Shown here one piece after another: positions 41,817 to 51,284 of a DNA stretch of 56,077 nucleotides. The notes beneath the pieces were generated by a model. It was not told the origin of the DNA. It did not search any database and saw nothing but the letters and a program-made list of their open reading frames with translations. The DNA lies in assembly GCA_944393005.1 (NCBI GenBank), contig CALXYO010000003.1:167740-223816 (forward strand), in the 5' to 3' direction. Both the position numbers and the translations under genes were made by a program. The stretch's first letter is position 1, and each line of letters begins with the position of its first letter. Origin of the DNA: an uncultured Spirochaetales bacterium. GTDB taxonomy: Bacteria; Spirochaetota; Spirochaetia; Sphaerochaetales; Sphaerochaetaceae.

Positions 41817-43529
41817 ATGAGGGACAGAATTGCCAGACTTATAAAAGCACATGAGAGAAAGGATGTGATCCTTACAACAGTCAGCGGGGTTGCTTCCACC
41901 AAGAAGGAAATGATCTCATATTTCGATTCATCAACCTGCATTGATGTGATCACCACGAAGAGTTTTCAGGTAATGCCGAACAGCGGCAACAGGGAGCCTG
42001 TGATCTGCTGTCTCGGAGACGGCAACTTCGGCAATTCTGTCGGACTCAGGAATCCCGGGATGGAAGTGGTGCTTCCCGAACTTGAGGAGCTGAGGAGAAA
42101 AGGCCTTTCAAAACTTCTCAATGTTTCTGTAAGCGCTTCAAGCGCTGAGGATTTCATTACCCTGATCAGGGCTTTCGATCATGTCGCTGATTCAATTGAG
42201 CTTAATTTCTCCTGTCCTCATGCCGCATCAGGCTACGGTGCCAGCATTGGAAGCGATATCTGCATCGCGACTGATTATGTCAGGGCTATAAGGGAAGCAT
42301 ATCCTGAGCAGAAAAGCGCCCTTCTGATCAAACTCACTCCCAATGTTGACAATATAGGGGAGATTGCCGCATCCGTCATGGCTTGCGGTGCTGACGGTAT
42401 TGTCGCGATAAACACCGTCGGACCGAAACTTTACATCGAGCCGCATTCTGGAAAACCCATTCTCAGCAACAAGCTCGGAGGAAAGGGCGGTGCATCCGGA
42501 CGCTGGGTCAATGAAAGGGCGCTTGAATGTGTGAGAGAGATAAGACAAGCTGTCGGAGATGATGCCATAATCATCGGCATGGGAGGTGTAAGCACATCCT
42601 CCGATGTGGCGGCGATGATCGATGCCGGTGCAGATGCTGTGGGTATCGGCTCCGCGCTGGGAACTGTGCGCCAGCAGGACTGGCCGGCTTATCTTGAAAC
42701 ACTCAGAAGGGAAGCCGGAGAGAGAAGTGGCGATACAAGCAGCCGGTTCATCATAACGGAGAACCGTATGGCCTACAGTGAGCATACAGTCACTAAGCTT
42801 ACTGTCCATACGCCAGAAATGCTGCTTATCAAGCTGGACGGAGAACTTGACTGCAAGGCCGGACAGTTTGCGTTCCTCTTTGTTCCGGGACTCGGGGAGA
42901 AGCCTTTCTCCGTCGCCCACAACAAACCTCTTACATTCCTCATAAGAAAGCGCGGTTATTTCACAAGTGAGCTTTTCAACCTGAAAACCGGCGATAAAGT
43001 CTATACACGCTCCCTTTACGGCAGTCCGCTCGACATGCCTCAAAGCGAGAATGCGCTTTTCATCGCAGGCGGAAGCGGAGTGGCCGTGCTTCCTTCACTG
43101 TGCCGCATGGCGGAAGGCAGGCACACTTCCATTTCCGTACTTGTAGGCACTTCGGCATCATCTTCCGTAGGTGTTGACGGCAAGGCTCTGTTTGAGGATT
43201 ATTTCAGAGAAAAAGCCACAGAGTACAAGGTGGTTCCCGATGACGGAAAGGTCGGACGTGTCCTTGATTATCTTCCATCTGCGGTTGAAGGGAAGAAAGA
43301 CCTGAAGGTCTATCTTGTGGGACCTGAAAAATTCATGGCCATAGCAGCAGAAAAGCTCCTTTCACTCGGTCTGAAGAAAAATGACATCTTCCTCTCCCTT
43401 GAGAGAAGCACTCTGTGCGGAATAGGACTTTGCGGCGAATGTGTGTGCGGTGACCGCCTGACATGCCAGTGGGGTACTTTCCAGCCATATGACTACATTC
43501 TTGAAAATGCACCGGAGCTTCTGAAGTAA
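41817..43529 (+). CDS. pyrDK: Dihydroorotate dehydrogenase fused to its electron-transfer subunit (PyrD-PyrK)
   Basis: 570 aa. Residues 1-305 are a class 1B dihydroorotate dehydrogenase: SIELNFSCPHAASGYG with the catalytic-loop cysteine, LLIKLTPNVDNIGEIA, and the FMN phosphate loop IIIGMGGVSTSSDVAAMI. Residues about 318-570 match PyrK: FAD domain with GQFAFLFVPGLGEKPFSVA, NAD domain ALFIAGGSGVAVLPSLCRM, and a C-terminal 2Fe-2S site STLCGIGLCGECVCG followed by LTCQ. Normally these are two genes giving a PyrD2K2 complex; here one chain holds FMN, FAD and Fe-S. Continuous frame, no sign of a sequencing join. Confidence 0.92.
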   Translation: MRDRIARLIKAHERKDVILTTVSGVASTKKEMISYFDSSTCIDVITTKSFQVMPNSGNREPVICCLGDGNFGNSVGLRNPGMEVVLPELEELRRKGLSKLLNVSVSASSAEDFITLIRAFDHVADSIELNFSCPHAASGYGASIGSDICIATDYVRAIREAYPEQKSALLIKLTPNVDNIGEIAASVMACGADGIVAINTVGPKLYIEPHSGKPILSNKLGGKGGASGRWVNERALECVREIRQAVGDDAIIIGMGGVSTSSDVAAMIDAGADAVGIGSALGTVRQQDWPAYLETLRREAGERSGDTSSRFIITENRMAYSEHTVTKLTVHTPEMLLIKLDGELDCKAGQFAFLFVPGLGEKPFSVAHNKPLTFLIRKRGYFTSELFNLKTGDKVYTRSLYGSPLDMPQSENALFIAGGSGVAVLPSLCRMAEGRHTSISVLVGTSASSSVGVDGKALFEDYFREKATEYKVVPDDGKVGRVLDYLPSAVEGKKDLKVYLVGPEKFMAIAAEKLLSLGLKKNDIFLSLERSTLCGIGLCGECVCGDRLTCQWGTFQPYDYILENAPELLK

Positions 43530-44560
43530 TGATTGACTTTCATGTACACCTGAGAGACTGGAACCAGAAACAGAAAGAGACTGTGGAGCATGGCCTTGCT
43601 GTCGCAAAGCTGTGCGGCATCAATGCCGTTGCCGATATGCCTAACTGTGATCCGCCGCTTACGGACCGCGAAACCGTTCTCGACCGGCTTGCGCTTGCGG
43701 CTCCGTCCGTAAAGCGTCATAAGGTTTCCTACCATGTGTACATGGGTCTGACAAAAGATCCGGATCAGATCAGAGGGGCAGTGAACACATACAACGAGCT
43801 CTATCCTCTTGTGATCGGTCTTAAAATGTTTGCCGGGCATTCGACCGGCAACATGGGAATAACAGAACCTGAGGACCAGAGAACGGTGTTCAGTACACTT
43901 TCAGAGATGAATTATTCAGGTGTTCTTGCCCTGCACTGTGAGAAGGAATCGCTCATGAGGAGCGATCTCTATGTCCAGGGACAGTATGAGACACAGTCAC
44001 TCGCCCGTCCTGCAGAGGCTGAGATCGAGTCCATAAAGGACATGATAGCACTTGCTGAAGAGACCGGGTATAAAGGACGGCTCCACATCTGTCACATTTC
44101 GACCAGAGAAGGCATTGAAGAGGTTGTCAGGGCAAAGGAGAAGGGGATGAAGATCACCTGTGCCGCCACGGCACACCATGCGCTTCTGACAAGCAAGGAT
44201 GCATGTGATCATTCACGCTATCTCAGAATGAACCCACCGTTGAGGGATGAAGAGAACCGCAGGGCTGTATATGAGGGACTCATCAACGGGAAGATTGACT
44301 ATGTCGAGTCGGATCATGCCCCGCATACCATAGAAGACAAGAAGAAAGGGATGGGCGGCATACCGGGCTTTGCCGGAGACCTGATCCTTCTGCGTGCACT
44401 TAAGAAGGACAATGTGCCGCAGCAGAGGCTTGAAGAGCTTTTCGCGCTCAACTGTGCCCATGATTTCGGTATTGAGGCTGAAGGCAGGATAATTCCTGAC
44501 AGAATCGACTGGAGGATAGAGCAGGCTGTCAGGGAATATCCGTATAACGGCTTCGTGTAA
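43529..44560 (+). CDS. pyrC: Dihydroorotase
   Basis: 343 aa, amidohydrolase fold. MIDFHVHLRDWNQK gives the H-x-H metal motif; LKMFAGHSTGNMG carries the lysine region (carboxylated Lys in the family); ALHCEKES and LHICHISTREGIEEV give further histidines; VESDHAPHTIEDKKKGMGG gives the metal Asp. Converts carbamoyl-aspartate to dihydroorotate, between PyrB and PyrD. TAATG overlap with pyrDK makes it the last gene of pyrBI-E-F-DK-C. Confidence 0.92.
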   Translation: MIDFHVHLRDWNQKQKETVEHGLAVAKLCGINAVADMPNCDPPLTDRETVLDRLALAAPSVKRHKVSYHVYMGLTKDPDQIRGAVNTYNELYPLVIGLKMFAGHSTGNMGITEPEDQRTVFSTLSEMNYSGVLALHCEKESLMRSDLYVQGQYETQSLARPAEAEIESIKDMIALAEETGYKGRLHICHISTREGIEEVVRAKEKGMKITCAATAHHALLTSKDACDHSRYLRMNPPLRDEENRRAVYEGLINGKIDYVESDHAPHTIEDKKKGMGGIPGFAGDLILLRALKKDNVPQQRLEELFALNCAHDFGIEAEGRIIPDRIDWRIEQAVREYPYNGFV

Positions 44561-44577
44561 AATTTCATTTTCCCTGA

Positions 44578-44606
44578 TTGCCAACGATAAAATTTAAGTG
44601 TATAAC
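44578..44606 (+). promoter_or_regulatory. Promoter of the small ORF-corA unit
   Basis: TTGCCA (44578-44583), 17 nt, TATAAC (44601-44606). The transcript would begin near 44613, about 28 nt before the GTG of the small ORF. Confidence 0.6.
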
Positions 44607-44640
44607 CAAATAGGTTAAATTTTTTATGGAGGTCACGGCT

Positions 44641-44724
44641 GTGAAAACGACAAACGACGATTCCAACCCTTTGTCTAGAATAAACAAGTCAGAATATTTG
44701 AAATCAGCCGGGACCGGAGAATAA
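44641..44724 (+). CDS. Small ORF (27 aa) ahead of corA, possible leader peptide
   Basis: GTG start with GGAGG 8 nt upstream; 27 codons ending in TAA. The product starts MKTTNDDSNPLSRINK and is hydrophilic, with no hydrophobic segment. It lies between a good promoter and corA and ends 33 nt before the corA ATG. It may be a leader peptide that senses Mg2+ or an amino acid, as leader ORFs do for some Mg2+ transporter genes, or a small free protein. No terminator was seen between it and corA. Confidence 0.4.
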   Translation: MKTTNDDSNPLSRINKSEYLKSAGTGE

Positions 44725-44757
44725 TGAGGAAAATCTCTGCCCGGCAGGAGGCAGAGA

Positions 44758-45723
44758 ATGATCACAATCAGAAATACAAGCGGAAAATATACATGGATAG
44801 ATGCACGGGACATAAACCGTGATGATATAACCGTGCTGAGCGAGGAATATGCGATCTCTTCAGAGCTTCTTGCTGATATCCTGGACCAGGACGAGCAGAG
44901 CCGCATGGAGAAGGAGGACGATTATCTTGCATTCATCGTCCGTATTCCCAAGGATGAGGAGGATGAGGATAACCCTCTTACCCGCAATGCCGTACCGCTC
45001 GGAATAGTGCTTTACCCGGATAAGGTAATTACCATATGTCAGGCCGACAGTGTCGTGCTTGAGGACTTCGCACGTTCGCGTTTCCGCCAGTATCCTGTGG
45101 ATACGAAAGAAGGCTTCGTTCTTTCGATTCTTGGACGCTCTGCACTTGTTTTCATCAGGATACTGAAATACATCAACCGCCAGAAGGATCTTGTGGAGGA
45201 ACAGCTTCACAAGAGTGTCATGAACTATGAGCTGATCCAGCTTCTGGAAATACAGAAGTCGCTCGTGTATCTGACGACAAGCCTGACAAGCAATGAAATG
45301 CTGCTTGAGAAGATGGTCAAAAGCCCGATCTTCAAGCTGAACAACGAAGATGAGTCCGACTTCCTTGATGATGTCATCACTGATAACAAGCAGGCCATTG
45401 CAATGGCCAACATCTATTCGGACATCCTCACCGGAACGATGGATGCCTTTGCCTCAGTCATCGGCAACAATATGAACGTCATCATGAAAAGGCTTACGAT
45501 AATTTCCCTTGCCCTAATGTTCCCGACCTTCATCACCGGATTCTTCGGCATGAATGTTCACATACCGGGAACTGACAGCCCTTATGCATGGGTCTTCCTT
45601 GCTTTCGGCTGTCTTCTTGTTGCCATCATAGGCTCATATGTGATCTCGGACAGGCATAACAAGAGACTTATCAAGGCGAACATAGGCGAAAGGAACACAA
45701 AGAAGAAAAAGATCAAGAAATAG
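44758..45723 (+). CDS. corA: CorA-type magnesium/divalent cation transporter
   Basis: 321 aa, normal for CorA. A large cytoplasmic N-terminal domain is followed by two C-terminal membrane helices; helix 1 ends with TFITGFFGMNVHIPG, the conserved G-M-N pore motif, and helix 2 is AWVFLAFGCLLVAIIGSYVI. The tail is basic (KRLIKANIGE, KKKKIKK). AGGAGG precedes the ATG. The S41 peptidase gene follows after 12 nt. Confidence 0.92.
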   Translation: MITIRNTSGKYTWIDARDINRDDITVLSEEYAISSELLADILDQDEQSRMEKEDDYLAFIVRIPKDEEDEDNPLTRNAVPLGIVLYPDKVITICQADSVVLEDFARSRFRQYPVDTKEGFVLSILGRSALVFIRILKYINRQKDLVEEQLHKSVMNYELIQLLEIQKSLVYLTTSLTSNEMLLEKMVKSPIFKLNNEDESDFLDDVITDNKQAIAMANIYSDILTGTMDAFASVIGNNMNVIMKRLTIISLALMFPTFITGFFGMNVHIPGTDSPYAWVFLAFGCLLVAIIGSYVISDRHNKRLIKANIGERNTKKKKIKK

Positions 45724-45735
45724 AGGAGATGCTTC

Positions 45736-46926
45736 ATGAAGAGAATACTTCTGCTGCTTTTGTCCGTATCAGCTCTGCTGTTTCCGCTTCATTCGGCTGT
45801 CAGCAGCGAGGATCTGACATATCTTTATGATTTTCTGGAGAAGAGTCATCCTGACTTCTACAACAGTCTCAGTGAAAGCGAGGCACGGGCAATACTGGAT
45901 GAAGAGATAGTGAAAACCGGGATGAATCCGGAGGATGAGGTTTCCTTCTTTTTCTCACTCCAGCATATAGCATCAATACCGCATGATTCCCACACAGGCA
46001 TGATGCTGACATCAGATCTGTTTTACAAGATGAGTGCTTTCCCTGTGGTTTTCGACTTTTTCTCAGATGATCTTGTCGTCACCACGATTGAATCATCACA
46101 TTCCGTTTTCCTTGCCGGTACAGTTGAAAGCATAAACGGCGTTGATGTGGATGAGATCTTAAGAAGGGCAGCTGGGATAATCCCGCATGACAATGATGTG
46201 TATCTGAAACTGCAGCTGAAGAACAATTATCTTTCATTTGCCCAGTTCTATTCTGCCATCGGAATTGATGCCGATGATATGACTCTGTCTTTCGCTGACG
46301 GCACATCTCTTACTCTTGAGAAGATTCCGTATGAACAGTTTGCCTCCACTTCCTTTGCATACCTCAGACAGGCTTACCCTGATACCCTCGGGCAGGGCAG
46401 CTATTACAGTGCATATGCTCTTCCTGATCCTGATACGCTGTTGATCAATTACCATGCATGTGCGGAAATGCCGAATTTCCCGTTCAGAGACTTTGTCACA
46501 GCTGTCTCAGATCTCATTGATGAGAACGGATACATCAGAATAGTGATCGACCTGCGTTACAACGGCGGCGGCAACAGCGAGGTGATCAATCCTCTGATTG
46601 ATGTATTGAAGGAAAAGGATGCCGAGGTTTTCGTTCTTATAGATGAAGGGACATTCTCCTCTGCGGTTCTCAATGCACTGACGCTGAAAGAGGAGCTGGG
46701 CGCCGTTTTTGCAGGACGTCCTTCTGGCGGAAGCGCAAGTCATTACGGAGAGCTTAAGAGCGGCACTCTTCCATATTCCGCTATGGCTTTCAGTTACTCG
46801 ACAAAGTTCTTTGACAACGGTGTTTCCGGTCCTCTCATGCCTGATATCCTGATAGAGAAAGATATTGACGACTACAGAAACGGCATCGATACTGATCTAA
46901 GAGTACTGGGCTTTCTGGAGGAGTGA
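45736..46926 (+). CDS. S41-family peptidase, exported
   Basis: 396 aa. Signal peptide MKRILLLLLSVSALLFPLHS. The catalytic domain has IVIDLRYNGGGNSEVINPLI near residue 270 and the nucleophile serine in DEGTFSSAVLNALTLKEELG near 300; GRPSGGSASHYGELKSG follows, as in C-terminal-processing and tricorn-like peptidases. An N-terminal helical region replaces a PDZ domain; no clear PDZ is visible. It may degrade peptides in the periplasm. Preceded by GGAG and followed without a gap by a small ORF. Confidence 0.85.
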   Translation: MKRILLLLLSVSALLFPLHSAVSSEDLTYLYDFLEKSHPDFYNSLSESEARAILDEEIVKTGMNPEDEVSFFFSLQHIASIPHDSHTGMMLTSDLFYKMSAFPVVFDFFSDDLVVTTIESSHSVFLAGTVESINGVDVDEILRRAAGIIPHDNDVYLKLQLKNNYLSFAQFYSAIGIDADDMTLSFADGTSLTLEKIPYEQFASTSFAYLRQAYPDTLGQGSYYSAYALPDPDTLLINYHACAEMPNFPFRDFVTAVSDLIDENGYIRIVIDLRYNGGGNSEVINPLIDVLKEKDAEVFVLIDEGTFSSAVLNALTLKEELGAVFAGRPSGGSASHYGELKSGTLPYSAMAFSYSTKFFDNGVSGPLMPDILIEKDIDDYRNGIDTDLRVLGFLEE

Positions 46927-47144
46927 TGCAGTTTAAAAAGAAGACAGTCAGCGGTGCTTACCCTGCGGGGGAATACGAACCGGCAGTGAGGAAGAGCATA
47001 TGCACAGGAGAGATGACCTTCGGTTTCATAAGAAAGGCTGACAGTCATTTTGTTGACATTGCGCTTGTGAGAAATGAAGAGGAAATGAAAACCCTCGCTT
47101 CCGGATACGGCTTCGGGGGCTGTGAGATCAGGGAAATATATTAA
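46926..47144 (+). CDS. Small protein of unknown function
   Basis: 72 aa, MQFKKKTVSGAYPAGEYEPA to the end GFGGCEIREIY. Soluble, no signal peptide, one domain, unknown family. The ATG overlaps the S41 stop and GGAGG lies just upstream, so it is translationally coupled to the peptidase. Its stop is 2 nt from the end of the convergent U32 gene. Confidence 0.6.
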   Translation: MQFKKKTVSGAYPAGEYEPAVRKSICTGEMTFGFIRKADSHFVDIALVRNEEEMKTLASGYGFGGCEIREIY

Positions 47145-47146
47145 GC

Positions 47147-48376
47147 TCAGTTGATTGTCTTTATATCGGCTTCACTTCGGATTATGTAACCGCTCTTAAG
47201 CTTTTTATTGCTCATGATATAGCCACTCTTGCCGTGATCCAGCTTCTCAACCGGATTGAAATCGGCATCAAGAAGTGTGAAGTCGTTGTCTTCAATCCTG
47301 TATACATCGCTTCCTATATATTCAAGCTGTCTGCCTTTTCTCAGCTGGTTCTTTATGTCGATCGACCAGATGCCGTGTCTGACTTCATCTTTTACGGTAC
47401 CGAGGAACAGATACTCCCTCTGGTAGCCATAGCTGGTAGGCCTGTCGATGTCATTCACATCGATGGCATCGTGGCCATAGAAGAATCCGGTTGAGTATTC
47501 CCTGTGCGATACATTGAAAAGATCATCGCGGTAGAAAGAGAAGTCCGGATCCTTGTCCAGTGCCTTGCGGTATGCCCTCGTGACCAGCGCGATGTAGTAA
47601 ATGGACTTCATCCTTCCTTCAATTTTCAGGGAGGAAAGACCGCTTGCGACAAGATCGTCAAGGTGGTCGATCATGCACAGATCCTTTGAGGAAAGGATGG
47701 TTGTGTATCCGTCCTGTTCCTCAATGGGGAAATACATTCCCTTTCTCTCTTCCTCTTCAAGTGCATAATGAAGCTTGTAGTTCCAGCGGCATGTGTGCGA
47801 GCAGTCTCCCTGGTTCGCACCGCGTCCGGTAAGAAAGCTTGAAAGCATGCAGCGTCCCGAATAGGACATGCACATGGCACCATGAACGAAGGCTTCAAGT
47901 TCAAGCTCGGGGACCGCATCCTTTATCCTCTTTATGTCATCCAGCGACGCCTCGCGGCCCAGAATGACCCTCCTGAAACCGAGCCTGTGGTAAAGCTTCG
48001 CAGCCGAACTGTTGATGCAGCTTGCCTGCGTGGACAGGTGAAGCTCTTTATCGGGAAGGTACTTGTGGAAAAGATCCACAAGCCCGAGATCTGTGATGAT
48101 GAATGCATCGAAAGGGCTGTCTTTCAGAGTCGGAAGGAAAGATTCCACATCCATGATCTGATCCTCGGAAAAGAGGATGTTCATTGTACAGTACAGCTTG
48201 CGGCCGAAGCGTTCCTTTATCTTCCTGACATCTTCCAGCTCCTCAGCGGTGAAGTTCCCGGCATTCTTTCTCAGTGAGTAATTCGTCATACCCATATATG
48301 CGGCATCAGCACCGAAATTGAATGCGGTGAGAAGTTTTTCCCTGTTTCCCGCGGGAGCCAGAAGTTCTATCGCCAT
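47147..48376 (-). CDS. U32-family peptidase-like protein, TrhP/RlhA group
   Basis: 409 aa. U32 family: MAIELLAPAGNREKLLTAFN start, FGADAAYMGMTNYSLRKNAG, and the cysteine motif AFVHGAMCMSYSGRCMLSSF with GDCSHTCRWNY near residue 180 (four conserved cysteines). TrhP and RlhA of this family make hydroxylated pyrimidines in tRNA or 23S rRNA using prephenate; the length and C-terminal part fit TrhP best. SD AGGAG precedes the ATG. Confidence 0.88.
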   Translation of the reverse strand: MAIELLAPAGNREKLLTAFNFGADAAYMGMTNYSLRKNAGNFTAEELEDVRKIKERFGRKLYCTMNILFSEDQIMDVESFLPTLKDSPFDAFIITDLGLVDLFHKYLPDKELHLSTQASCINSSAAKLYHRLGFRRVILGREASLDDIKRIKDAVPELELEAFVHGAMCMSYSGRCMLSSFLTGRGANQGDCSHTCRWNYKLHYALEEEERKGMYFPIEEQDGYTTILSSKDLCMIDHLDDLVASGLSSLKIEGRMKSIYYIALVTRAYRKALDKDPDFSFYRDDLFNVSHREYSTGFFYGHDAIDVNDIDRPTSYGYQREYLFLGTVKDEVRHGIWSIDIKNQLRKGRQLEYIGSDVYRIEDNDFTLLDADFNPVEKLDHGKSGYIMSNKKLKSGYIIRSEADIKTIN

Positions 48377-48385
48377 AAAGTTCTC

Positions 48386-50875
48386 CTAATCAAGGACAGA
48401 GCGCAGTGCTCTTTCCAGTTCTCTGAATCTGTCAGCTTCCTGAGTCTTCACATCTTGTGCCTCTCTGTCAAGATGGGCCTTGTATTCAGCCTCGCTCATG
48501 AGAACTGTTTTGTCCTCAGGGAATGCGATTCTGAGCACTTCATCCATCTCGCTGACAAGGTGGAAATCGACTCCCTGCCTGACATCTTCCGTGAGTTCCT
48601 TCAGATCCCTTTCGTTCCTCTTGGGAATGATGATGGTCTTTATGCCGTTCCGCTTTGCGGCAAGCACCTTTTCCCTCAGCCCGCCGATCGGCATGACCTT
48701 TCCGGTCAGAGTCAGCTCACCTGTCATTGCGAGATGATCTTTTATCACCTGATCCGTGAGTAGGGAGTAGAGCGCGCATGTCAGCGTGATACCGGCAGAA
48801 GGGCCGTCCTTCGGTGTTGCGCCTTCCGGAATGTGAAGGTGGACGTTGTTCTGGTCAAACCAGGATCTGTCAATGCCACGTCTCTCGGCAGTCCTCTTGA
48901 GGAAGGTCCAGGCAATTGAGACACTTTCCTTCATCACATCGCCAAGCTGACCTGTGACTTTCAGCTCGCCCTTGCCGGGATAGTTCTCGGCCTCAATGAG
49001 AAGAGTGTCACCTCCCATGCTGGTCCATGCAAGTCCTATTGCGGTTCCCACCTTGTCTGCCTTCACGATGTCATCGACAGGGAAGATCGGAAGTCCGAGG
49101 TATTTCTCGATGAGAGGCTCATCGACATTCACCGGTCTCTCCTTGTCGGGGTTCTCAAGAAGATCAAGCAGGACTTTCCTGTTTATCTTGTCAAGACTCT
49201 TCTCAAGATTTCTCACACCGGCTTCTCTCGCATACTGGTTGGCAATGGAAAGCAGTGCCTTGCTTGAATACTTCACGTCATTCTTTGACAGGCCTGTCTT
49301 CTCATAACTCTTGGGAATCAGATACTTCTTTGCGATGTTGAGCTTCTCATTTGAAGTGTAGCCTGACAGTTCTATGATCTCCATTCTGTCAAGAAGCGGA
49401 CCGGGAATTGTCTCAAGCGTGTTTGCCGTGACAATGAAGAGAACCTGCGAAACATCGAAGGGAATATCGAGATAGCGGTCGCGGAATTCCCTGTTCTGCT
49501 CGCTGTCAAGTGCCTCAAGCAGGGCAGAGGCGGGATCTCCGTTGTAGCTCTGACCCATCTTGTCGATCTCATCGATGAGGAAGACAGGGCTCTTCGTCTT
49601 CACGATCTTGAGTCCCTGTATGATCTTGCCCGGAAGTGCACCTACATATGTCCTCCTGTGGCCTTTGATCTCGGCCTCGTCTTTCATGCCGCCTACGGAG
49701 AAACGGTAATATTTCTTGCCCAGTGCCCTTGCGATTGAACGGCCGACACTTGTCTTTCCGACTCCCGGAGGACCGACGAGACAGATGATGGCGCCTTTCG
49801 TATCCTGCTTCTGCTTTCTCACGGCAAGGAACTCAAGGATCCTGTCCTTCACTTCCTTCATTCCGTAGTGATCCTTCTCGAGGATCTTTCTTGCCTTCTG
49901 GATGTCGAAATCCTGGAATCCTTCATCCTTCCAGGGAAGGGCCGCAACCGTCTGAAGATAGTTCAGACAGACTGAGTAATCCGGGCTGTTCGGCTCAAGC
50001 GAGACGAAGCGGGCATATTCATTCTCAACTGTTTCCTTTGCCTCTCCCTGCAGGTCAAGAGCATTGAGCTGGCTGCGCAGCTTTTCGACAATGTTCGTGC
50101 TCTTGCCGTCCATGCCCAGCTGTTTCTGGATCTGCTTCATCTCCTCGCGCAGGAAATAGTCCCTCTGGTTTTTCTCTAGTCTCTTGTTTATGGTCGTCTG
50201 GATGTCAGCCTGAATCTCGGCGATTTTCCTCTCCTGGGATATATAGAAGAGAACCTCCTCGATCCTCTTTCTAACATCCAGAATCTCAAGCACTGACTGT
50301 GCCTTCTCGCCGTCGATAGGCAGAATGGATGCCACATAGTCGGCAAAACGGCTCGGATCTTCGATATTGACCATGTTGAGCCGGTTTTCTTCGCTGAATA
50401 TCGGAGTCTTTGTGTTTATTTTCGTGAATTCGGCGTTGAGGCTCTTTATCCAGGCCTTGAGACTTTCCGTATCGTACGGTTCATCATCAAGATAAGTCAC
50501 TCTTGCCGCAGTATAGTTCGTCGTGCTGAAAAAGCTTTCGACCCTGAATCTCTTTATCGTTGAGACGAAAATATTCATCCCGCCGTCAGGCATCCTCAGG
50601 CTCTTGAGGATCCTGCATACTGTTCCGACACTGTGGAAGCGTTCGTGATCAGGACGGTTTTCTTCCTTGTTTTCATTTGGACGTTCAAGAATGGCACCGA
50701 AGATGCCGTCATTGGAAAGCGCCTGATTCACAGTGACCATGTCCTTCTCTCCTGAAATGAAGAGAGGTGCGAACATTCCCGGAAAAAGCGGTTTTGTCGT
50801 AAGCGGCAGAACCAGCAGGTTTGCGGGAAGATTGTTTTGATCTTCTCTGATCTGTGTATTGTTATCTATTGCCAT
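48386..50875 (-). CDS. lon: ATP-dependent protease La
   Basis: 829 aa. N-terminal substrate domain (NLLVLPLTTKPLFPGMFAPL), coiled-coil region, AAA+ module with Walker A LVGPPGVGKTSVGRS near residue 365 and Walker B VFLIDEIDKMG, and the C-terminal protease with catalytic serine in TPKDGPSAGITLTCAL and lysine in LTGKVMPIGGLREKVLAAKR (Ser-Lys dyad). Degrades misfolded and regulatory proteins. GGGAGAG lies 8 nt before the ATG. I saw no clear CIRCE element. Confidence 0.95.
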   Translation of the reverse strand: MAIDNNTQIREDQNNLPANLLVLPLTTKPLFPGMFAPLFISGEKDMVTVNQALSNDGIFGAILERPNENKEENRPDHERFHSVGTVCRILKSLRMPDGGMNIFVSTIKRFRVESFFSTTNYTAARVTYLDDEPYDTESLKAWIKSLNAEFTKINTKTPIFSEENRLNMVNIEDPSRFADYVASILPIDGEKAQSVLEILDVRKRIEEVLFYISQERKIAEIQADIQTTINKRLEKNQRDYFLREEMKQIQKQLGMDGKSTNIVEKLRSQLNALDLQGEAKETVENEYARFVSLEPNSPDYSVCLNYLQTVAALPWKDEGFQDFDIQKARKILEKDHYGMKEVKDRILEFLAVRKQKQDTKGAIICLVGPPGVGKTSVGRSIARALGKKYYRFSVGGMKDEAEIKGHRRTYVGALPGKIIQGLKIVKTKSPVFLIDEIDKMGQSYNGDPASALLEALDSEQNREFRDRYLDIPFDVSQVLFIVTANTLETIPGPLLDRMEIIELSGYTSNEKLNIAKKYLIPKSYEKTGLSKNDVKYSSKALLSIANQYAREAGVRNLEKSLDKINRKVLLDLLENPDKERPVNVDEPLIEKYLGLPIFPVDDIVKADKVGTAIGLAWTSMGGDTLLIEAENYPGKGELKVTGQLGDVMKESVSIAWTFLKRTAERRGIDRSWFDQNNVHLHIPEGATPKDGPSAGITLTCALYSLLTDQVIKDHLAMTGELTLTGKVMPIGGLREKVLAAKRNGIKTIIIPKRNERDLKELTEDVRQGVDFHLVSEMDEVLRIAFPEDKTVLMSEAEYKAHLDREAQDVKTQEADRFRELERALRSVLD

Positions 50876-51070
50876 ATTGTTAACTCTCCCGATTGTTTCT
50901 AAAAGATATGGAAAAAAACATTAAAAGGGAAGGACAAAATTCAAAAAGCCGTAAAAGGAAAAATACAGTCATCTGTCTGAATTTCTGACAGTTCTTCTCT
51001 CCTGCATATTTCTTCTGTTTTTTCTTTGTAATATATTTCAGACAACGGAATGGAAGGAGAGGGGGAAGAG

Positions 51071-51238
51071 ATGGCCGGAGATTGTAAACTGTTTATCTGT
51101 ATCGCGCTTTGGCATATCATTGTCCCGTATTTCGTCAACAGGTTTTTCACTACAGGACTCTTGCTTCCATGTGTCTATGTTCCGTTCCTTATAAAAAGGG
51201 AATTTATAAATGGAGCCGCAAGAAAACGCCAGGCTTGA
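51071..51238 (+). CDS. Possible small membrane protein
   Basis: 55 aa, MAGDCKLFICIALWHIIVPY onward, with one or two hydrophobic stretches and a basic tail (REFINGAARKRQA). GGGGAAGAG lies directly before the ATG. No family recognised. The 409-bp gap 50876-51284 between lon and the next gene otherwise holds only AT-rich sequence. The ORF could be chance. Confidence 0.3.
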   Translation: MAGDCKLFICIALWHIIVPYFVNRFFTTGLLLPCVYVPFLIKREFINGAARKRQA

Positions 51239-51284
51239 CCTGTGGATGAATATTTTTCACATATGAACAACCGGAGGTGAGAAA

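Noticed and set aside
50941..51150. Reverse 69-aa ORF in the lon upstream region
   Set aside because: No Shine-Dalgarno site, no domain, and it overlaps a more plausible small ORF on the other strand.
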